A DNA stretch of 64,000 nucleotides from Chloroflexi bacterium ADurb.Bin180 (GCA_002070215.1 MWCV01000011.1:1-64000), one strand, 5' to 3'; counted from the stretch's first letter, positions 40,860-51,248 are shown. Notes: a model not told the origin generated them from the sequence alone. Made by a program: numbers and translations.

Positions 40860-43800
40860 CGGACCGTTCCTCCGGATTGCCTCAGTTGAGAACGATCAGC
40901 ATAACCGGACCCGGTGACGAGCTCGACCAGTGCGGGCCTCACCTCCCACAACCGCGTACCTGGGGCAGCGTGGCTCATAAGAGGACCTGATTGGCCAGGT
41001 ATCACTGAGGTCATCAGAAAAGGCGTCACAGGAGTTATCTCGCCCTGCGCCAGAGCTCGGCCTGGCGCAGCGACCGTCGAAGCATCACAGTTGGCCTGAC
41101 CAACCCCTTCCACCTGGTACTGTTCCACCTGAACCGAAGTGCCGTCAAGACGGATAATGCGATAGTGCCCCCCGCACGCCCAGTGGCCGACCAGAAGCTT
41201 GGTTCCAGTGGCCGGATCAGTAGTGAACGAGTACGCATGCCAGTGTCCTGCCACGTACAGCAGAACATTGTGAGCGGCAAATCGTGCCCGAAGCTGTTGG
41301 CTGGTTTCGCTACTGTACCCATCCGAGTCAAGGGGAAAATGGCCAAAGACGATACAGGGCTTCTCTGTAGTCAAAGCCGCATCCAGGGCGAGCATTGCCT
41401 CTGGCCACACCGGATAGAGGTTGATGGCTTCGCTGTCAATACCTATCAATCGGTAGCCACCGACATCCCACCACCAGTTCAGCGCGCCAATGTGCCGTTG
41501 GAACACGTCAGGGGTATCATGGTTTCCGGGTACGGCTTGCCAGGGGATGGTCATACTGCCCCTCATATGCTCGCGATAGTCCAGCGTTTCCTGGTCGGAA
41601 CCGTTTTCCGTGCAGTCGCCCGTGTCGACCAGCACGTCGGCCTGCTGATTGATCAGGCCGGCGATGGTTTGGAGCTGGATGGCACAAGCATCATTGCGCC
41701 CTACGTGGTCGTCGGTGATGTGCCCGATCACCAGATGTGGCTGTGGCCAGGGAGTTGGTGTCGGGTCGTACAACACGTAAGAGATGACCAGCTTGGGGCG
41801 GAGGCCCACATCGCTGTGCTCCGAGCTGGCAAATCGGAAGGTGCCGGTGAACGAAGTATAGCTCGTAACAAGCAGCAGGCCGTTGTTCGGCACCCTGCCC
41901 TGAACCCAGTCTCGAGCGGCTCGGGTGACGTCCAGCTCGTACCAGCGCGAAACTCCGCTCGTCCTGACAGCGCCCGCCAGCAGACCTGGCCTGTCGGACA
42001 GCGTATCAGCCACGCCGGGAGCACCCCATGCCTGCCCTGCCTGCGAGCTGTTCCACGTGGCTTCGCACATGCTGACCGTGCGAGAGATGACGTAAGTGCC
42101 CAGGGTAGTGTCCTGGCCAGCCCAGCCATTGGCATAGAGTTGAAGTCGAGCGCGGGTGACCGAGACGCCGGCAGGGACAGCAGAAAGGTCGAAACGCACC
42201 AATGAAACGTACTGTTGCTTCACACCGGCAATCAGCGCATCGCTCAGGCAGTAGCTGGTAGAAGGCGCGTACTTGAAGAGATAAGTATCGTCGCAGCTCT
42301 GGTTCATGCCCTGCTGGATGGTGACGGTGTATTCGACCCCGGGCACCAGAGTGGACGTGGGTGTGGCTGTTGGCAGGGCAGTCGCCACCAGGGTCGGAGT
42401 TGGCTGCAATGTCCCGATGTGATAGCTCACGCGCAGGCGGGGCCGCAGGTTCCTGTCGCCGTATTCTGCACTGCCAAAGTAATAGAGCTGCTTCTTCTCC
42501 GGATCAGCAGCCCCCCGTAGAAGCAGACCATTGTTGGCCACGGAGCCATTGCTCCAGGCCTGGACGAGCTGCGTCAGGTTCAGTGTGTACCACCGGTTGA
42601 CCCCCGTTGTCAACACCGTGCTCTCTGGCAACGCCCGCCGGTCCGTGAGCGCATCGTTGCACCCAGGAAGGGCCCATGATACGCCCGTCCTGGCCAGATT
42701 CCACGTGGCCTCACTCATAGCTATGGTGCGGGTGATCGCGAAGGCTCCCAAAGTCAGGCTGGTGTAAGGCTTGTCCCAGCCTGCGGCGTAGATATCCAGG
42801 AAGGCGGACGTGATCTCGGCATCGGGTGGAAGAGAGGACAGGTCAAAGCGCAACAGAGACCCGTACTGCTGGTTATAGCCCACCATAAGCGTGGCGTCGG
42901 TCGAATAGTTCTGCGCAGGCAGGTACTGATAGATGTAGCTATCAGAGGCGCCGGAATAGCCATCCAGCCCCTGTTGCAGGGTCAGAGTCAGTTCAACGCC
43001 AGCAGCCACGGTTGGGGTGGCCGTCGCGGTGGGTGTAGCCAGCGGAGTCGCAGTCCTCGTCGGAGTACTGGTCGGCACAGCAGTCAGAGTAATCGTGGGG
43101 CTCACCGTAGGCGTCAGCGTGGGCGTCGCCGTACGGGTAGGAGTCGCCGTGGCCGACGGCGTCTGCGACTGGACAGGGGTCACAGTATGTATTGGTATGG
43201 CTGTCGAGGTTGGGGAAGCAGTTGGCCCGCCTTCGCCGCCGCTGTAGTAGACCACCAGCCTTGGACGCCAGCCTAGGTTGAGATGGTTGGCACTGGCAAA
43301 ACTCATCGTTCCGGTCAGCACAGGCGAAACATCCCGCAGCAGCACTCCATTGTTCGCCAGCGACCCACTCACCCAGCCCTGCACCACATCAGTGAGGGCC
43401 CAAACATACCACCGGCGGAGCCCCTCCGTGGTCACAACACTTTCCGGCGGTCCCCGCCGGTCCGTCGCTTCATTGTTGCACCCAGCGGTGCCCCACCGGT
43501 TGCCGCTGCTGGCCTCCTTCCAGGTCGCCTGACACACAGATACGGTGCGTGTGATGTAATGAGCGCCAATCGTCAGGTCCTTGGCATTCCAGCCCAGCCC
43601 CCACAACTGCATCGTAGCGCTGATCACTGTGACATCCGCCGGTATGGCACTCAGATCAAAGCGCACTAGGCCGCTGTGCCACTGCTTGAAGCCGACGGTG
43701 ATGAGGTCTTCAGAGCAATAGTTGTTGGTCTCGCCATAGATGTAGAGACGGGTGTCCTCAGCGTCCGTGAGCGTCACCATTGTTGGCACTGCCGTCGGAC

Positions 43801-46800
43801 TCGATACTGTGCCCGTTGGCGTTACAGTGGCTGTCGGTGTGCTCGTCGCTGCGGTCGTCCCGGTCGGTGTCGCGGTACCTGTTGCTGTCCGTGTCGGTCC
43901 CGGCGTCAGGGTGGGTGTCATCGTTGGTGTCGTGCTCGCCGTCGGAGTCAGTGTGAGGCTCACCACGGACGTCGCCGTAGGCGTTCGGCTTGGCACAGTG
44001 GTAGGCGTGCTGGTAGGCGTGGCGGTTGGTGCGCCATCGCCTCCGGTATAGTACACGACTAGCCTTGGCCGTAAGCCTACACTCCCGTACTCGGCGCTCG
44101 CCAGATAGAACGAAGCCGCATTTGTGATGGACATTCCACGCAGCAGCAGGCCGCTGTTCGCCAGCGATCCGCTCACCCAGCCCTGAACTACCTGCGTCAC
44201 CGGCCACGAGTACCACACAAAAGGCCCGCTTGTCGTTAGTTGACTCTCTGGCACAGCACGGCGGTCGGTGATCGTGTTGTTGCAGCCAGCCGAGCCCCAC
44301 AGGTTGCCGGTGCTTGCCACATTCCAGGTAGCCTGGCAATATGACAGTGTTCGGCTGATGTAGTACGCTCCAATCTCGAGATTGGCGCCACCCCAGGCCG
44401 CCGCGTAGAGCTGTAGCGATGCGCCCGTCACCACCGCATCCGCCGGTATGCTGCTCACGTCAAACCGTATCAGCCCGGCATACTGCTGTTTGTAGCCCAC
44501 TCTCAACTGGTCTGCACCACAGTAGTTCGACGTTGGCGCGTACAGATACACGTAGGTGTCTTCGGCACCGCTCAGCGTCACCACCGTCGGCCCCACTGTC
44601 GGCGTTGGCACTATTCCTGTCGGTGTAGCAGTAGCCGTCTCGGTCGGCAGCGCGGTCACTGTCGCTGTCTGGGTCCAGGTAGGGGTCACGGCGGACGTTG
44701 GCGTCGGTGTCGGCGTGCACGTCGCACTCGTCGTCGCTGCCGGTGTCGCTGTTCTTGTCCCCGTAGGCGTTACCGTGGAGGTTGCTGTGGGCGTTGTGGT
44801 CCGGGTTGCACTGGCCGTCGCCGTAGGAGTGGCCGCAGGCGCACTGGTCGGTGTCGCCGTCCCGGTCGCCGTTGCTGTCGGTGCCCCGTCGCCATACGTG
44901 AAGTACACCACCAGCCTGGGTCGAATGCTGCTGTCCGCCTCCTGCACACTGGCGAATTGTAGAATGTCGATTTGCAGGTTCGAAGCGCCCCGCAGCAATA
45001 CTCCGTTGTTCGCCAGCGACCCGTCCACCCAACCCTGAACCACCTGCGTCAGAGGCCACAGGTACCACCGGGAAATGCCCTGCGTGGTTACAGCGCTCTC
45101 CGCTGTAGCCCGCCGGTCTGTTGTTGTGCTGTTGCCTCCGGCGGCGCCCCAGGCATTCCCGGTGCTCGCAGACACCCACGTCGCCTGGCAGGCCTGCACC
45201 GTCCGCGTAATGTAGAACGCTTCAATGGTAATATCAACCCCGCCCCATCCTTTGGCCCACAACTGCAGCGTCGCGCTGACCACCTGGGCGTCGGCCGGGA
45301 TGATGCCTACGTCAAATCGCACCAAGCCGTTGTACCGTTGCTTCTCCCCAACTTTGACCAGCGTCTGGCCGCAGCAGTTGAGCGCAGGCTCATACTGGTA
45401 GATGTACGTGTCCTCTGCCCCGCCCAGCGTTACCATCTGCAGCCCTGTGCCCGCTGTGGGTGAAGGGGTCGGCGTTACCGTGGGCTGAGGCGGCACGCTC
45501 CCCATCGATACGCGCCCGTAGCCGGTCAGGTAATCCGGGCCAGGCGTTTGCAGGTCCACAGCCCGCCCCGCCAGATACGCCACGGTGTCCGTGACACTGA
45601 AAGCAGGATAGACACTCCGTACCAGTGCCGCGGCCCCCGCCAGATGAGGTGCAGCAGCCGAGGTACCGAAGAAGGAGCCACCGTAGGCCACTGAGGTCAC
45701 GCCATCCGGCGCAGCGAACTCGGGTTTGAGCCGGCCATCGTTGGTCGGCCCCCGCGAACTGAAGGACTCGACGCCATCGGTCGGCCAGTAGGTCGCTCCC
45801 GCGGCCACCGCGCCGTGCGCGTCGGCCGGCGTCATAAGGCTGCTTTCGGCCACCGTGTACTCAAAGCTCTGCCGAAACGAGTAGATGTCCAGCCGCGGAG
45901 TGGTAGGGGCCGAGACATTGCGCACAGCCAGATGATAGGTTCCTCCTGCTCCGGAGGGCACCTGATAGCCAATGAACTCGCTGGGATAGTCATTCCCATT
46001 CTGGGTGTCGGTGGAACTGGCTACCGGCTTGGCGACACCATCTTTGTACAGGTAAAAGTCATAGTCGTTGGCGGCGGCACCCCACGGTTCGTCCCAGATC
46101 AGGTTAGCGTAGATGGTTGTGCCACTCGAGGCGGCAAAGCTGAGCAGCTCGTCGCTGCCGCTAAAGTTGAGCCAGCCATTGCTGTCGGGGTCGTACCAGT
46201 CGCCTTCCCAGTGCTTGTTCGCTGCATTGCCCGCTGACTGCGCCCAGAAGATGCCCTTGTTGCGGGCGCTGTTCACAGTGTCGCAAATGGGGCCATCACC
46301 CTTCATCGTGCCAGCGCCAAGCCAGGCCAGCGAGCACGAAGCCACCCGCACACCCTGTGCAGCAGCCCAGTCCACTGCATTCGCGAACTCGACGTCAGTC
46401 TCAAAGTTGAGCAGGTAAAGCTGGGCGCCAGGGGCCATATCGTAGATGATCTCTGCGCAGGCCGAGCCGTGCACCTCCCCGGCAGCAATATCGCCGTCAG
46501 AGCGGAAACTGCGCACCGTAGTGCCCGGCGGCAGCTCGCCGCTGGCGATCAGACCCGAATAGCCCGAGAACCCCAGGTCAAAGACAGCCACCTTGATCCC
46601 CGCCCCGACAAAGCCAGCCGCCTGCCAGTTGTTGGCCTGCGTAACGGTGACTCCCTGTCCGGTCGACAGGGGCATTGGTCGGTAAGGCAGGCGGACCAGG
46701 GTGACCCCCGGCAGTGCCGCCAGTTCGGCCAGATGGGCCAGAGGCACCATAACCTGCAGCCGGTTGTCGTGTGAGGTCTGCAGCTCGAAGGATTGGTCAC

Positions 46801-47092
46801 CGAGGCGGGCCAGCGCCTGACCAACTCGGTCGGCCCTCCCCTCCACGACCACCTGGACAGATTGGCCAACCAGGTGAGCCCCGCGGGCGTCGGCCAGCGC
46901 GGCGGCTTCCTTCTCCTTGCCTGCCGAATGGAGTCTCGCCAGCTCCGCCAGAACAGAGGTGAGCTGGCCCTGGTTTATGGTATTGCCGCCCAAGCCCTGA
47001 GGCAAAGTGCCTGGCGCAGGCGAGGCCTGAGCCCGCACGATTGCCAGGGCAAAGACAAGCGCAACGAACGCCAAAGACGCGATTCGCCTCAA
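40856..47092 (-). CDS. Giant secreted subtilisin with five DNRLRE modules and a C-terminal metallophosphatase
   Basis: A 2078-residue protein. A signal peptide (about 1-25) and propeptide-like region (to about 150) precede an S8 protease domain (about 150-540) with full triad Asp172 (AVFDLGFSG), His208 ([10 protein letters not shown]) and Ser478 ([12 protein letters not shown]). Five DNRLRE modules follow (about 549-733, 834-1017, 1102-1289, 1366-1561, 1584-1779) with Thr/Pro linkers between most. A calcineurin-like phosphatase domain (about 1781-1997) has [18 protein letters not shown] and [10 protein letters not shown], and an 80-residue tail ends the protein. The start is TTG at 47092 with GGAGGATTCG upstream; the ATG at 47158 lies upstream of the -10. 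It leads a four-gene operon. Confidence 0.88.
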   Translation of the reverse strand: MRRIASLAFVALVFALAIVRAQASPAPGTLPQGLGGNTINQGQLTSVLAELARLHSAGKEKEAAALADARGAHLVGQSVQVVVEGRADRVGQALARLGDQSFELQTSHDNRLQVMVPLAHLAELAALPGVTLVRLPYRPMPLSTGQGVTVTQANNWQAAGFVGAGIKVAVFDLGFSGYSGLIASGELPPGTTVRSFRSDGDIAAGEVHGSACAEIIYDMAPGAQLYLLNFETDVEFANAVDWAAAQGVRVASCSLAWLGAGTMKGDGPICDTVNSARNKGIFWAQSAGNAANKHWEGDWYDPDSNGWLNFSGSDELLSFAASSGTTIYANLIWDEPWGAAANDYDFYLYKDGVAKPVASSTDTQNGNDYPSEFIGYQVPSGAGGTYHLAVRNVSAPTTPRLDIYSFRQSFEYTVAESSLMTPADAHGAVAAGATYWPTDGVESFSSRGPTNDGRLKPEFAAPDGVTSVAYGGSFFGTSAAAPHLAGAAALVRSVYPAFSVTDTVAYLAGRAVDLQTPGPDYLTGYGRVSMGSVPPQPTVTPTPSPTAGTGLQMVTLGGAEDTYIYQYEPALNCCGQTLVKVGEKQRYNGLVRFDVGIIPADAQVVSATLQLWAKGWGGVDITIEAFYITRTVQACQATWVSASTGNAWGAAGGNSTTTDRRATAESAVTTQGISRWYLWPLTQVVQGWVDGSLANNGVLLRGASNLQIDILQFASVQEADSSIRPRLVVYFTYGDGAPTATATGTATPTSAPAATPTATASATRTTTPTATSTVTPTGTRTATPAATTSATCTPTPTPTSAVTPTWTQTATVTALPTETATATPTGIVPTPTVGPTVVTLSGAEDTYVYLYAPTSNYCGADQLRVGYKQQYAGLIRFDVSSIPADAVVTGASLQLYAAAWGGANLEIGAYYISRTLSYCQATWNVASTGNLWGSAGCNNTITDRRAVPESQLTTSGPFVWYSWPVTQVVQGWVSGSLANSGLLLRGMSITNAASFYLASAEYGSVGLRPRLVVYYTGGDGAPTATPTSTPTTVPSRTPTATSVVSLTLTPTASTTPTMTPTLTPGPTRTATGTATPTGTTAATSTPTATVTPTGTVSSPTAVPTMVTLTDAEDTRLYIYGETNNYCSEDLITVGFKQWHSGLVRFDLSAIPADVTVISATMQLWGLGWNAKDLTIGAHYITRTVSVCQATWKEASSGNRWGTAGCNNEATDRRGPPESVVTTEGLRRWYVWALTDVVQGWVSGSLANNGVLLRDVSPVLTGTMSFASANHLNLGWRPRLVVYYSGGEGGPTASPTSTAIPIHTVTPVQSQTPSATATPTRTATPTLTPTVSPTITLTAVPTSTPTRTATPLATPTATATPTVAAGVELTLTLQQGLDGYSGASDSYIYQYLPAQNYSTDATLMVGYNQQYGSLLRFDLSSLPPDAEITSAFLDIYAAGWDKPYTSLTLGAFAITRTIAMSEATWNLARTGVSWALPGCNDALTDRRALPESTVLTTGVNRWYTLNLTQLVQAWSNGSVANNGLLLRGAADPEKKQLYYFGSAEYGDRNLRPRLRVSYHIGTLQPTPTLVATALPTATPTSTLVPGVEYTVTIQQGMNQSCDDTYLFKYAPSTSYCLSDALIAGVKQQYVSLVRFDLSAVPAGVSVTRARLQLYANGWAGQDTTLGTYVISRTVSMCEATWNSSQAGQAWGAPGVADTLSDRPGLLAGAVRTSGVSRWYELDVTRAARDWVQGRVPNNGLLLVTSYTSFTGTFRFASSEHSDVGLRPKLVISYVLYDPTPTPWPQPHLVIGHITDDHVGRNDACAIQLQTIAGLINQQADVLVDTGDCTENGSDQETLDYREHMRGSMTIPWQAVPGNHDTPDVFQRHIGALNWWWDVGGYRLIGIDSEAINLYPVWPEAMLALDAALTTEKPCIVFGHFPLDSDGYSSETSQQLRARFAAHNVLLYVAGHWHAYSFTTDPATGTKLLVGHWACGGHYRIIRLDGTSVQVEQYQVEGVGQANCDASTVAAPGRALAQGEITPVTPFLMTSVIPGQSGPLMSHAAPGTRLWEVRPALVELVTGSGYADRSQLRQSGGTVR
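41755..45444 (-). repeat. Array of five DNRLRE-coding repeats
   Basis: Five copies of about 550-590 bp (approximately 45444-44892, 44590-44040, 43785-43225, 42995-42410 and 42340-41755) encode the DNRLRE modules. Thr/Pro-coding spacers of 100-300 bp separate most of them; the last two are nearly adjacent. Copies 2 and 3 are most alike (both NYC, CQATW, AGCNN), while copy 4 lacks the first two of these Cys. Confidence 0.85.
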
Positions 47093-47129
47093 CGAATCCT
47101 CCGGTCTGGAATACTGAATCGGCAAGCTG

Positions 47130-47158
47130 ATTCTAGCACAGGTGCCGCCTCCCGCCAA
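47130..47158 (-). promoter_or_regulatory. Promoter of the subtilisin-DNRLRE operon
   Basis: Minus strand TTGGCG (47158-47153), 17-bp spacer, TAGAAT (47135-47130) with TGTGC before it. The true start must lie downstream. Confidence 0.7.
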
Positions 47159-47285
47159 CCCATTACCCGTTTGAGACCCGACATAGTAGAGACGGACCAG
47201 CGCTCTGCCCTGTACGCGGGGGAGCCATCGAGACGGGGACGCCAGGGCGTGTTGCCGGAACGGGCCAGAGTTCAGGCCAGAGCCA

Positions 47286-48008
47286 CTAGCGGATCACAAC
47301 GCGCAGGTCGTACGGAGGCGGAAAGTTGCCACTCACATCTACTACCGTCAACCGCAGCCACGCCGGGCCGGCCGGGAAGCCAGCCAGATTCCACACGCCC
47401 AGCACGCCGTCCACCACAGCCGAACGGCTGATCTCACCGATGCTGTTCCATTGCTGCGGTGTTTCGCCCAGCCCGTACTCCAGCTTGAAGAACTGGAACT
47501 GATCGATGCGTGCTGTGCCCCGGATGACCACCTCGCCCGAGAGCCCCTGATTTGCACCCGGCGCTGTGATGCAGACGCCGGGGTTGCGGCATGAGGGTGC
47601 CGGCGGACTGGTTGGCACAGAAGTGGGAGTCGGCGGAAGGGCGGTAGCCCTAGGGCGCGTAGGAATGTGTGTCCGTGTTGGTGTCGGTGTAACCGGGGTA
47701 CTCGTCGGAACCTCGATTACCATCAGCGTTGCCGTAGGTTGAGGAGTGGGGGGTTCGGCCTCGGTTGGTAGCTGTGCCAAGGTGACATAGCTCACCAGTG
47801 CCAGGTAGACCAGCGCGGCGATAGCCGAGCCTATCCCGCGTCTCGTCCTGGTGTGGGCCAGCTCCTTCTCCAGGGCAAAGATGGTTTCCTGCCTGAGCTT
47901 GTGCGCCTCTCTGATCTCGTTCAGGCTCAGCAGCAGAGCCAGAAAACCAGCGACGTACAGGTAGAGTGAGTATGCCCGGAGGAGGGACAGGACCCTGGCC
48001 ACAACCAT
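47286..48008 (-). CDS. Membrane protein with Thr/Pro linker and beta-sandwich domain
   Basis: A 240-residue protein with two membrane segments (about 15-30 and 60-80) separated by a charged helical stretch, a Thr/Pro linker (about 85-140), and a C-terminal domain of some 100 residues (GVCITAPGANQGLSGEVVIR and onward) that resembles an Ig-like or FN3-type sandwich. The ATG at 48008 has GGAG nine bases upstream; an in-frame TTG at 48023 is less likely. It lies 124 bp upstream of the protease operon promoter on the same strand. Function is unknown; it may anchor or bind a surface partner. Confidence 0.65.
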   Translation of the reverse strand: MVVARVLSLLRAYSLYLYVAGFLALLLSLNEIREAHKLRQETIFALEKELAHTRTRRGIGSAIAALVYLALVSYVTLAQLPTEAEPPTPQPTATLMVIEVPTSTPVTPTPTRTHIPTRPRATALPPTPTSVPTSPPAPSCRNPGVCITAPGANQGLSGEVVIRGTARIDQFQFFKLEYGLGETPQQWNSIGEISRSAVVDGVLGVWNLAGFPAGPAWLRLTVVDVSGNFPPPYDLRVVIR

Positions 48009-48089
48009 CAGACGTTGCTCCAATGTCGACTGAGCGCGCCATTCAGCGGGCGCTCGACTGGTACGTTGCTCAAACCGCTACAAGGAAGA

Positions 48090-48950
48090 CTACTTGTTCC
48101 CGGCCGACAGATCCACGGTGCGCAGGATCTCTTTTACCAGCGGGGCGAGGCTGGCCACGATTCTTTGGCCTGCTGCCAGCACTTCTTCATGACTCAGAGG
48201 AGTGGCTCCCGGTTCCATCGGTGCGGCGTTGCTGATGCCCGAAATGCCCAGCACTCGGATTCCAGCGTGATGCGCGACCGTCACCTCAGGCACGGTCGAC
48301 ATGCCCACCGCATCTGCGCCGATCAGGCGCAGGAAGCGCAGGTCGGCCGGAGTCTCAAAGCTGGGGCCGGACAGCATGATGTAGACGCCCTGATGAAGGT
48401 GAAGGCCCAGCTTTGTCGCGGCGGCGAGCGCCGCTTTCCTCAACCCGGGATCGTAGGCCTGGGACATATCCGGGAACCGCGGGCCGATCTCGGGATCATT
48501 GGGACCGCGCAGCGGATTCAGGCCAACCATGTTGACCAGTCCAATGTGATCCGTGATCAGCATCAGGTCGCCAGCCCGAAAGGCGGGATTCAGCGCGCCA
48601 GCCGCATTGGTAACAATGAGGGCCCTGACGCCCAGCGCCCGCATCACGCGGATTGGGAAGGTCACCCGGTCCATCGGGTAGCCCTCGTAGTAGTGGGCAC
48701 GGCCGCGCATCATCATCACCGGGCAGCCGGCCAGGGAGCCGAGCACCAGCTCCCCGGGGTGCCCTTCCACGGTTGCCACGGCAAAGTGCGGAATCTCGCC
48801 GTAGGGAATGACAACGGGCTGCTTGATCTCCTCGGCCAGCGAGCCGAGGCCCGAGCCAAGGATCAGGCCAACTAACGGCTTGTGCCTGGCGCGCTGGAGA
48901 ATGACGTCAGCGGCTTCACGAACCTGCGCGCGGGCGGTTTCCAGACTCAT
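48090..48950 (-). CDS. Purine nucleoside phosphorylase (trimeric PNP type)
   Basis: A 286-residue enzyme that splits purine nucleosides with phosphate to base and ribose-1-phosphate. Motifs are LILGSGLGSLAEEI (phosphate loop), GRAHYYEGYP (His for phosphate), TNAAGALNPAFRAGDLMLITDHI and GPSFETPADLRFLRLIGADAVGMSTVPE, the PNP/MTAP class. The His-Asn base-binding region is SGISNAA, typical for inosine/guanosine enzymes. The ATG at 48950 is used because a longer start at 48980 would overlap the recombinase; AGGTAGCGCT is upstream. It is co-transcribed with the recombinase gene. Confidence 0.9.
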   Translation of the reverse strand: MSLETARAQVREAADVILQRARHKPLVGLILGSGLGSLAEEIKQPVVIPYGEIPHFAVATVEGHPGELVLGSLAGCPVMMMRGRAHYYEGYPMDRVTFPIRVMRALGVRALIVTNAAGALNPAFRAGDLMLITDHIGLVNMVGLNPLRGPNDPEIGPRFPDMSQAYDPGLRKAALAAATKLGLHLHQGVYIMLSGPSFETPADLRFLRLIGADAVGMSTVPEVTVAHHAGIRVLGISGISNAAPMEPGATPLSHEEVLAAGQRIVASLAPLVKEILRTVDLSAGNK

Positions 48951-48954
48951 AGCG

Positions 48955-49860
48955 CTACCTGGCCCTGGGGTGAGCTTCATCGTAGACCTCGCGCAGCCGC
49001 TCGTTGCTCACCTGGGTATACACCTGAGTGGTAGCGATATTGGCATGGCCCAGTAGTTCCTGAACGTTGCGCAGATCCGCTCCGCCGCGCAGCATGTGTG
49101 TGGCAAAAGAATGCCGCAGGGTGTGCGGGGTGACAGCAACCTTGATGCCCGCCTGCCGAACATAGCCCTTGACGATGAGCCACAATCCCTGGCGGGTGAG
49201 GCGTTCGCCGCGCTGGTTGAGGAACAGCGCCTTCTCGTCGGATTGGCGCAGCAGGCGCACCCGCCCTTTGGTGACATAGCCCTCCACAGCCTGCACTGCC
49301 CGCGGATAGACCGGGATGACGCGCTCCTTGCCGCCCTTGCCAAAACAGCGCACGCTGGCCGAGGCCAGGTCAACATCGCCTTCATTGAGTGCCACCAGCT
49401 CGCTGACCCGCATTCCCGTCGCATAGAGCAGCTCGAGAATGGCCCGGTCACGCACTGTCCGGGGTTCATCACTCTTGCCCGGGGCATCCAGCAGGCGCTC
49501 TACATCCTCCTGCGAGATCGCTCTGGGCAGGTACTTTTTCACGCGAGGCGAGTCGAGGGTAGCGGTCGGGTCGTCCTTGACGAATCCCTCTGCCACCAGA
49601 AAGTGGAAGAACGACTTGATGGCGGCCACTTTGCGTGCCACGGTGGTCGAGGCGTACTCGCGCTCACCTTTCAGGCTGAGAATGTAGGCCACCAGGTGGT
49701 CCTTGGTGACACTGCCCCAGTCCTGCACTGGAGGCACGGCGTTCTTTTTCACATAGGCCAGGAACTGACCCAGGTCATTCTTGTAGGCAACGCGGGTGTT
49801 CTCAGAATAGCCTTTTTCCACTTCGAGGGAGGTCAGAAACTCTTCAACTTTGTTCTGCAT
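48955..49860 (-). CDS. Tyrosine recombinase of XerC/XerD type
   Basis: A 301-residue protein with an N-terminal SAM-like core-binding domain (residues 1-90) and a complete catalytic set: Arg151 (ATGMRVSELV), Lys175 (FGKGGKER), His246 and Arg249 (PHTLRHSFATH), His272 (LLGHANIATTQ) and Tyr281. Xer proteins resolve chromosome dimers at dif; a sole copy in a genome often serves alone. The ATG at 49860 has GGAGTGCACT upstream. No attachment site or mobile element flanks it, so a housekeeping role is more likely than an integron or phage one. Confidence 0.88.
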   Translation of the reverse strand: MQNKVEEFLTSLEVEKGYSENTRVAYKNDLGQFLAYVKKNAVPPVQDWGSVTKDHLVAYILSLKGEREYASTTVARKVAAIKSFFHFLVAEGFVKDDPTATLDSPRVKKYLPRAISQEDVERLLDAPGKSDEPRTVRDRAILELLYATGMRVSELVALNEGDVDLASASVRCFGKGGKERVIPVYPRAVQAVEGYVTKGRVRLLRQSDEKALFLNQRGERLTRQGLWLIVKGYVRQAGIKVAVTPHTLRHSFATHMLRGGADLRNVQELLGHANIATTQVYTQVSNERLREVYDEAHPRAR

Positions 49861-49925
49861 AGTGCACTCCTTCGCCGGTGCGCGGTCTTGGCTGCTGCAG
49901 CCGATGCCCCAGTTGTCGGGCCGAC

Positions 49926-49954
49926 ATTCTACCACTGCTTTTCATAAGATGCAA
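49926..49954 (-). promoter_or_regulatory. Promoter of the recombinase-PNP operon
   Basis: Minus strand TTGCAT (49954-49949), 17-bp spacer, TAGAAT (49931-49926). Confidence 0.55.
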
Positions 49955-49965
49955 ATCAAACGGCT

Positions 49966-50625
49966 TCACTGGCCTTCCGCACCGGCCTGAAGCGAGACTT
50001 CTTCCTTGCCGCGAAGCCGATCCAGGACCCGGTTGGTGATGATGGTCAGGTGCGCGTCGTGGTTGACAAAATCCAGCTCATCGCTGGGGATCGTGAGCAC
50101 GGGGCAGAGGTCGAATCGCTCCATCCACTCGTCGTAAAATGAGCCAAGCAGGGTCAGGTATTCGGCGGTGATGCCTGTTTCGATGTCGCGGCTGCGCTGG
50201 CGTATCCGCTCCATCAACGTTGGCACTGTGGCGCGCAGGTAGACCAGCAGGCTGGGGGAGGGAAGCTGCCGCACTACCTCGTCGTACACGCCGCGGTAGG
50301 CCCGCAGGTCTCGTTCGTCGAGGTGGTCGAGTCGGTGCAGGGCACGGGCAAAGATCTCGGCATCCTCGTAGATGCTGCGGTCGAGAATGCTCGAGTTCGC
50401 GTGTTCCTTGCACAGGTAGCGATGGATCTTGGCTCTGTGACCGAGGAAAAAGACCTGCAGATGAAAGCTCCATTTGGTCATATCGCGATAAAAGTCGGCC
50501 AGGTAGGGGTTATCATCCACCGACTCGTGGAAGCTATCCCACCCGAGCCGCGCGGCCATCAGCCTGGCCAGAGAGGTCTTTCCCGCACCGATGTTGCCCG
50601 CAACAACGACAAAATACCTGGGCAT
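49966..50625 (-). CDS. Deoxynucleoside kinase
   Basis: A 219-residue dNK-family kinase. It has the P-loop VVAGNIGAGKTSLARLMA, the ERS-like segment SILDRSIYEDAEIFA, and the lid region MERIRQRSRDIETG. The WSFHLQVFFLGHR helix matches the deoxyadenosine/deoxyguanosine kinase branch. It phosphorylates salvaged deoxynucleosides. The ATG at 50625 (MPRYFVVVAGNIG) has CAGGAGCAGGGAT upstream. PNP and cytidine deaminase genes lie within 3 kb, making a loose salvage neighbourhood. Confidence 0.88.
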   Translation of the reverse strand: MPRYFVVVAGNIGAGKTSLARLMAARLGWDSFHESVDDNPYLADFYRDMTKWSFHLQVFFLGHRAKIHRYLCKEHANSSILDRSIYEDAEIFARALHRLDHLDERDLRAYRGVYDEVVRQLPSPSLLVYLRATVPTLMERIRQRSRDIETGITAEYLTLLGSFYDEWMERFDLCPVLTIPSDELDFVNHDAHLTIITNRVLDRLRGKEEVSLQAGAEGQ

Positions 50626-50724
50626 ATCCCTGCTCCTGAACCTTTGATGACAGGCACGGACTAGATCAAAGAACAACCCATTGGCAAGACGTTACGCAAA
50701 CCGAATTGGGTATGCGGCCAGGGT

Positions 50725-51198
50725 CTACTCTTCGTCGGCAGCGGCCAGCTTGCGGCGCTTTTGCTTGAGCTGGCCCCGGCGCCTCTTGCCATCGACCCTT
50801 CTGGCGATAGACACTGCTGAAGGTTCGGTTGGCACGCGCCGCCTGGTCCGGCGCAGTGCCGTCTGAAGGAGCACCGTGAATCGCGCCAGCGCCTCCTGCC
50901 TGTTGCGGAGCTGGCTGCGCTCCGACTCGACCACCAGCCGCAAAACTCCTTCGCTGTCCATCTGCCCCGCCAGGCGCTCGAGGAGGCGGCTTTTCTGCTG
51001 CGGGGTCAGGCTGGGCGAGTTCGGGACGTCGAACAACAGTTCGACACGCGTCTCGCGGCAGTTGACGTTCTGCCCGCCTGGTCCGCTGCTGCGTGAGTAA
51101 CGAAACGAGAGCTCCGACACCGGGATCTTGAGACGGTGATGGATCACAATGCTCTGGTTGGTTGGTGCGTCAGTTCGCATCTGCTGCATCTCGGTCAT
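50725..51198 (-). CDS. arfB: ArfB-like release factor domain protein (ribosome rescue)
   Basis: A 157-residue protein with the RF-1 domain: SRSSGPGGQNVNCRETRVEL contains the GGQ peptidyl-hydrolysis motif. The last 40 residues are a Lys/Arg-rich tail, SIARRVDGKRRRGQLKQKRRKL, that enters the mRNA channel of stalled ribosomes in ArfB (YaeJ). The stop-codon-recognition domain of RF1/RF2 is missing, as expected. The start is ambiguous: ATGs at 51207, 51198 and 51189 are in frame, and the -10 at 51214-51209 excludes the first. The gene is divergent from tRNA-Gln. Confidence 0.88.
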   Translation of the reverse strand: MTEMQQMRTDAPTNQSIVIHHRLKIPVSELSFRYSRSSGPGGQNVNCRETRVELLFDVPNSPSLTPQQKSRLLERLAGQMDSEGVLRLVVESERSQLRNRQEALARFTVLLQTALRRTRRRVPTEPSAVSIARRVDGKRRRGQLKQKRRKLAAADEE

Positions 51199-51208
51199 CC
51201 TCTTCATT

Positions 51209-51217
51209 ATAGCAGCT
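51209..51217 (-). promoter_or_regulatory. Extended -10 of the arfB gene
   Basis: TGCTATAAT on the minus strand (TATAAT at 51214-51209), with no clear -35; the mRNA leader would be very short. Confidence 0.5.
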
Positions 51218-51248
51218 CGGCGACCAATTCCTCCAGCAAGTGCGCGTT

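Noticed and set aside
42974-45038. Plus-strand Val/Gly-rich open frames (for example 43017-43247, 43752-44051, 44556-45038)
   Set aside because: They are the reverse complement of Thr/Pro-coding linkers in the giant minus-strand gene and carry no ribosome sites or domains. The same applies to 31565-32185, 38639-38968 and 39700-40053.
41100-45450. CRISPR-like or tandem-repeat array
   Set aside because: Repeats are 550-590 bp, in frame, and encode domains separated by Thr/Pro linkers; there are no short direct repeats with unique spacers.
48955-49860. Integrase of a mobile element
   Set aside because: The protein is XerC/D length, and neighbours are nucleoside salvage genes; no attachment repeats or cargo were seen.
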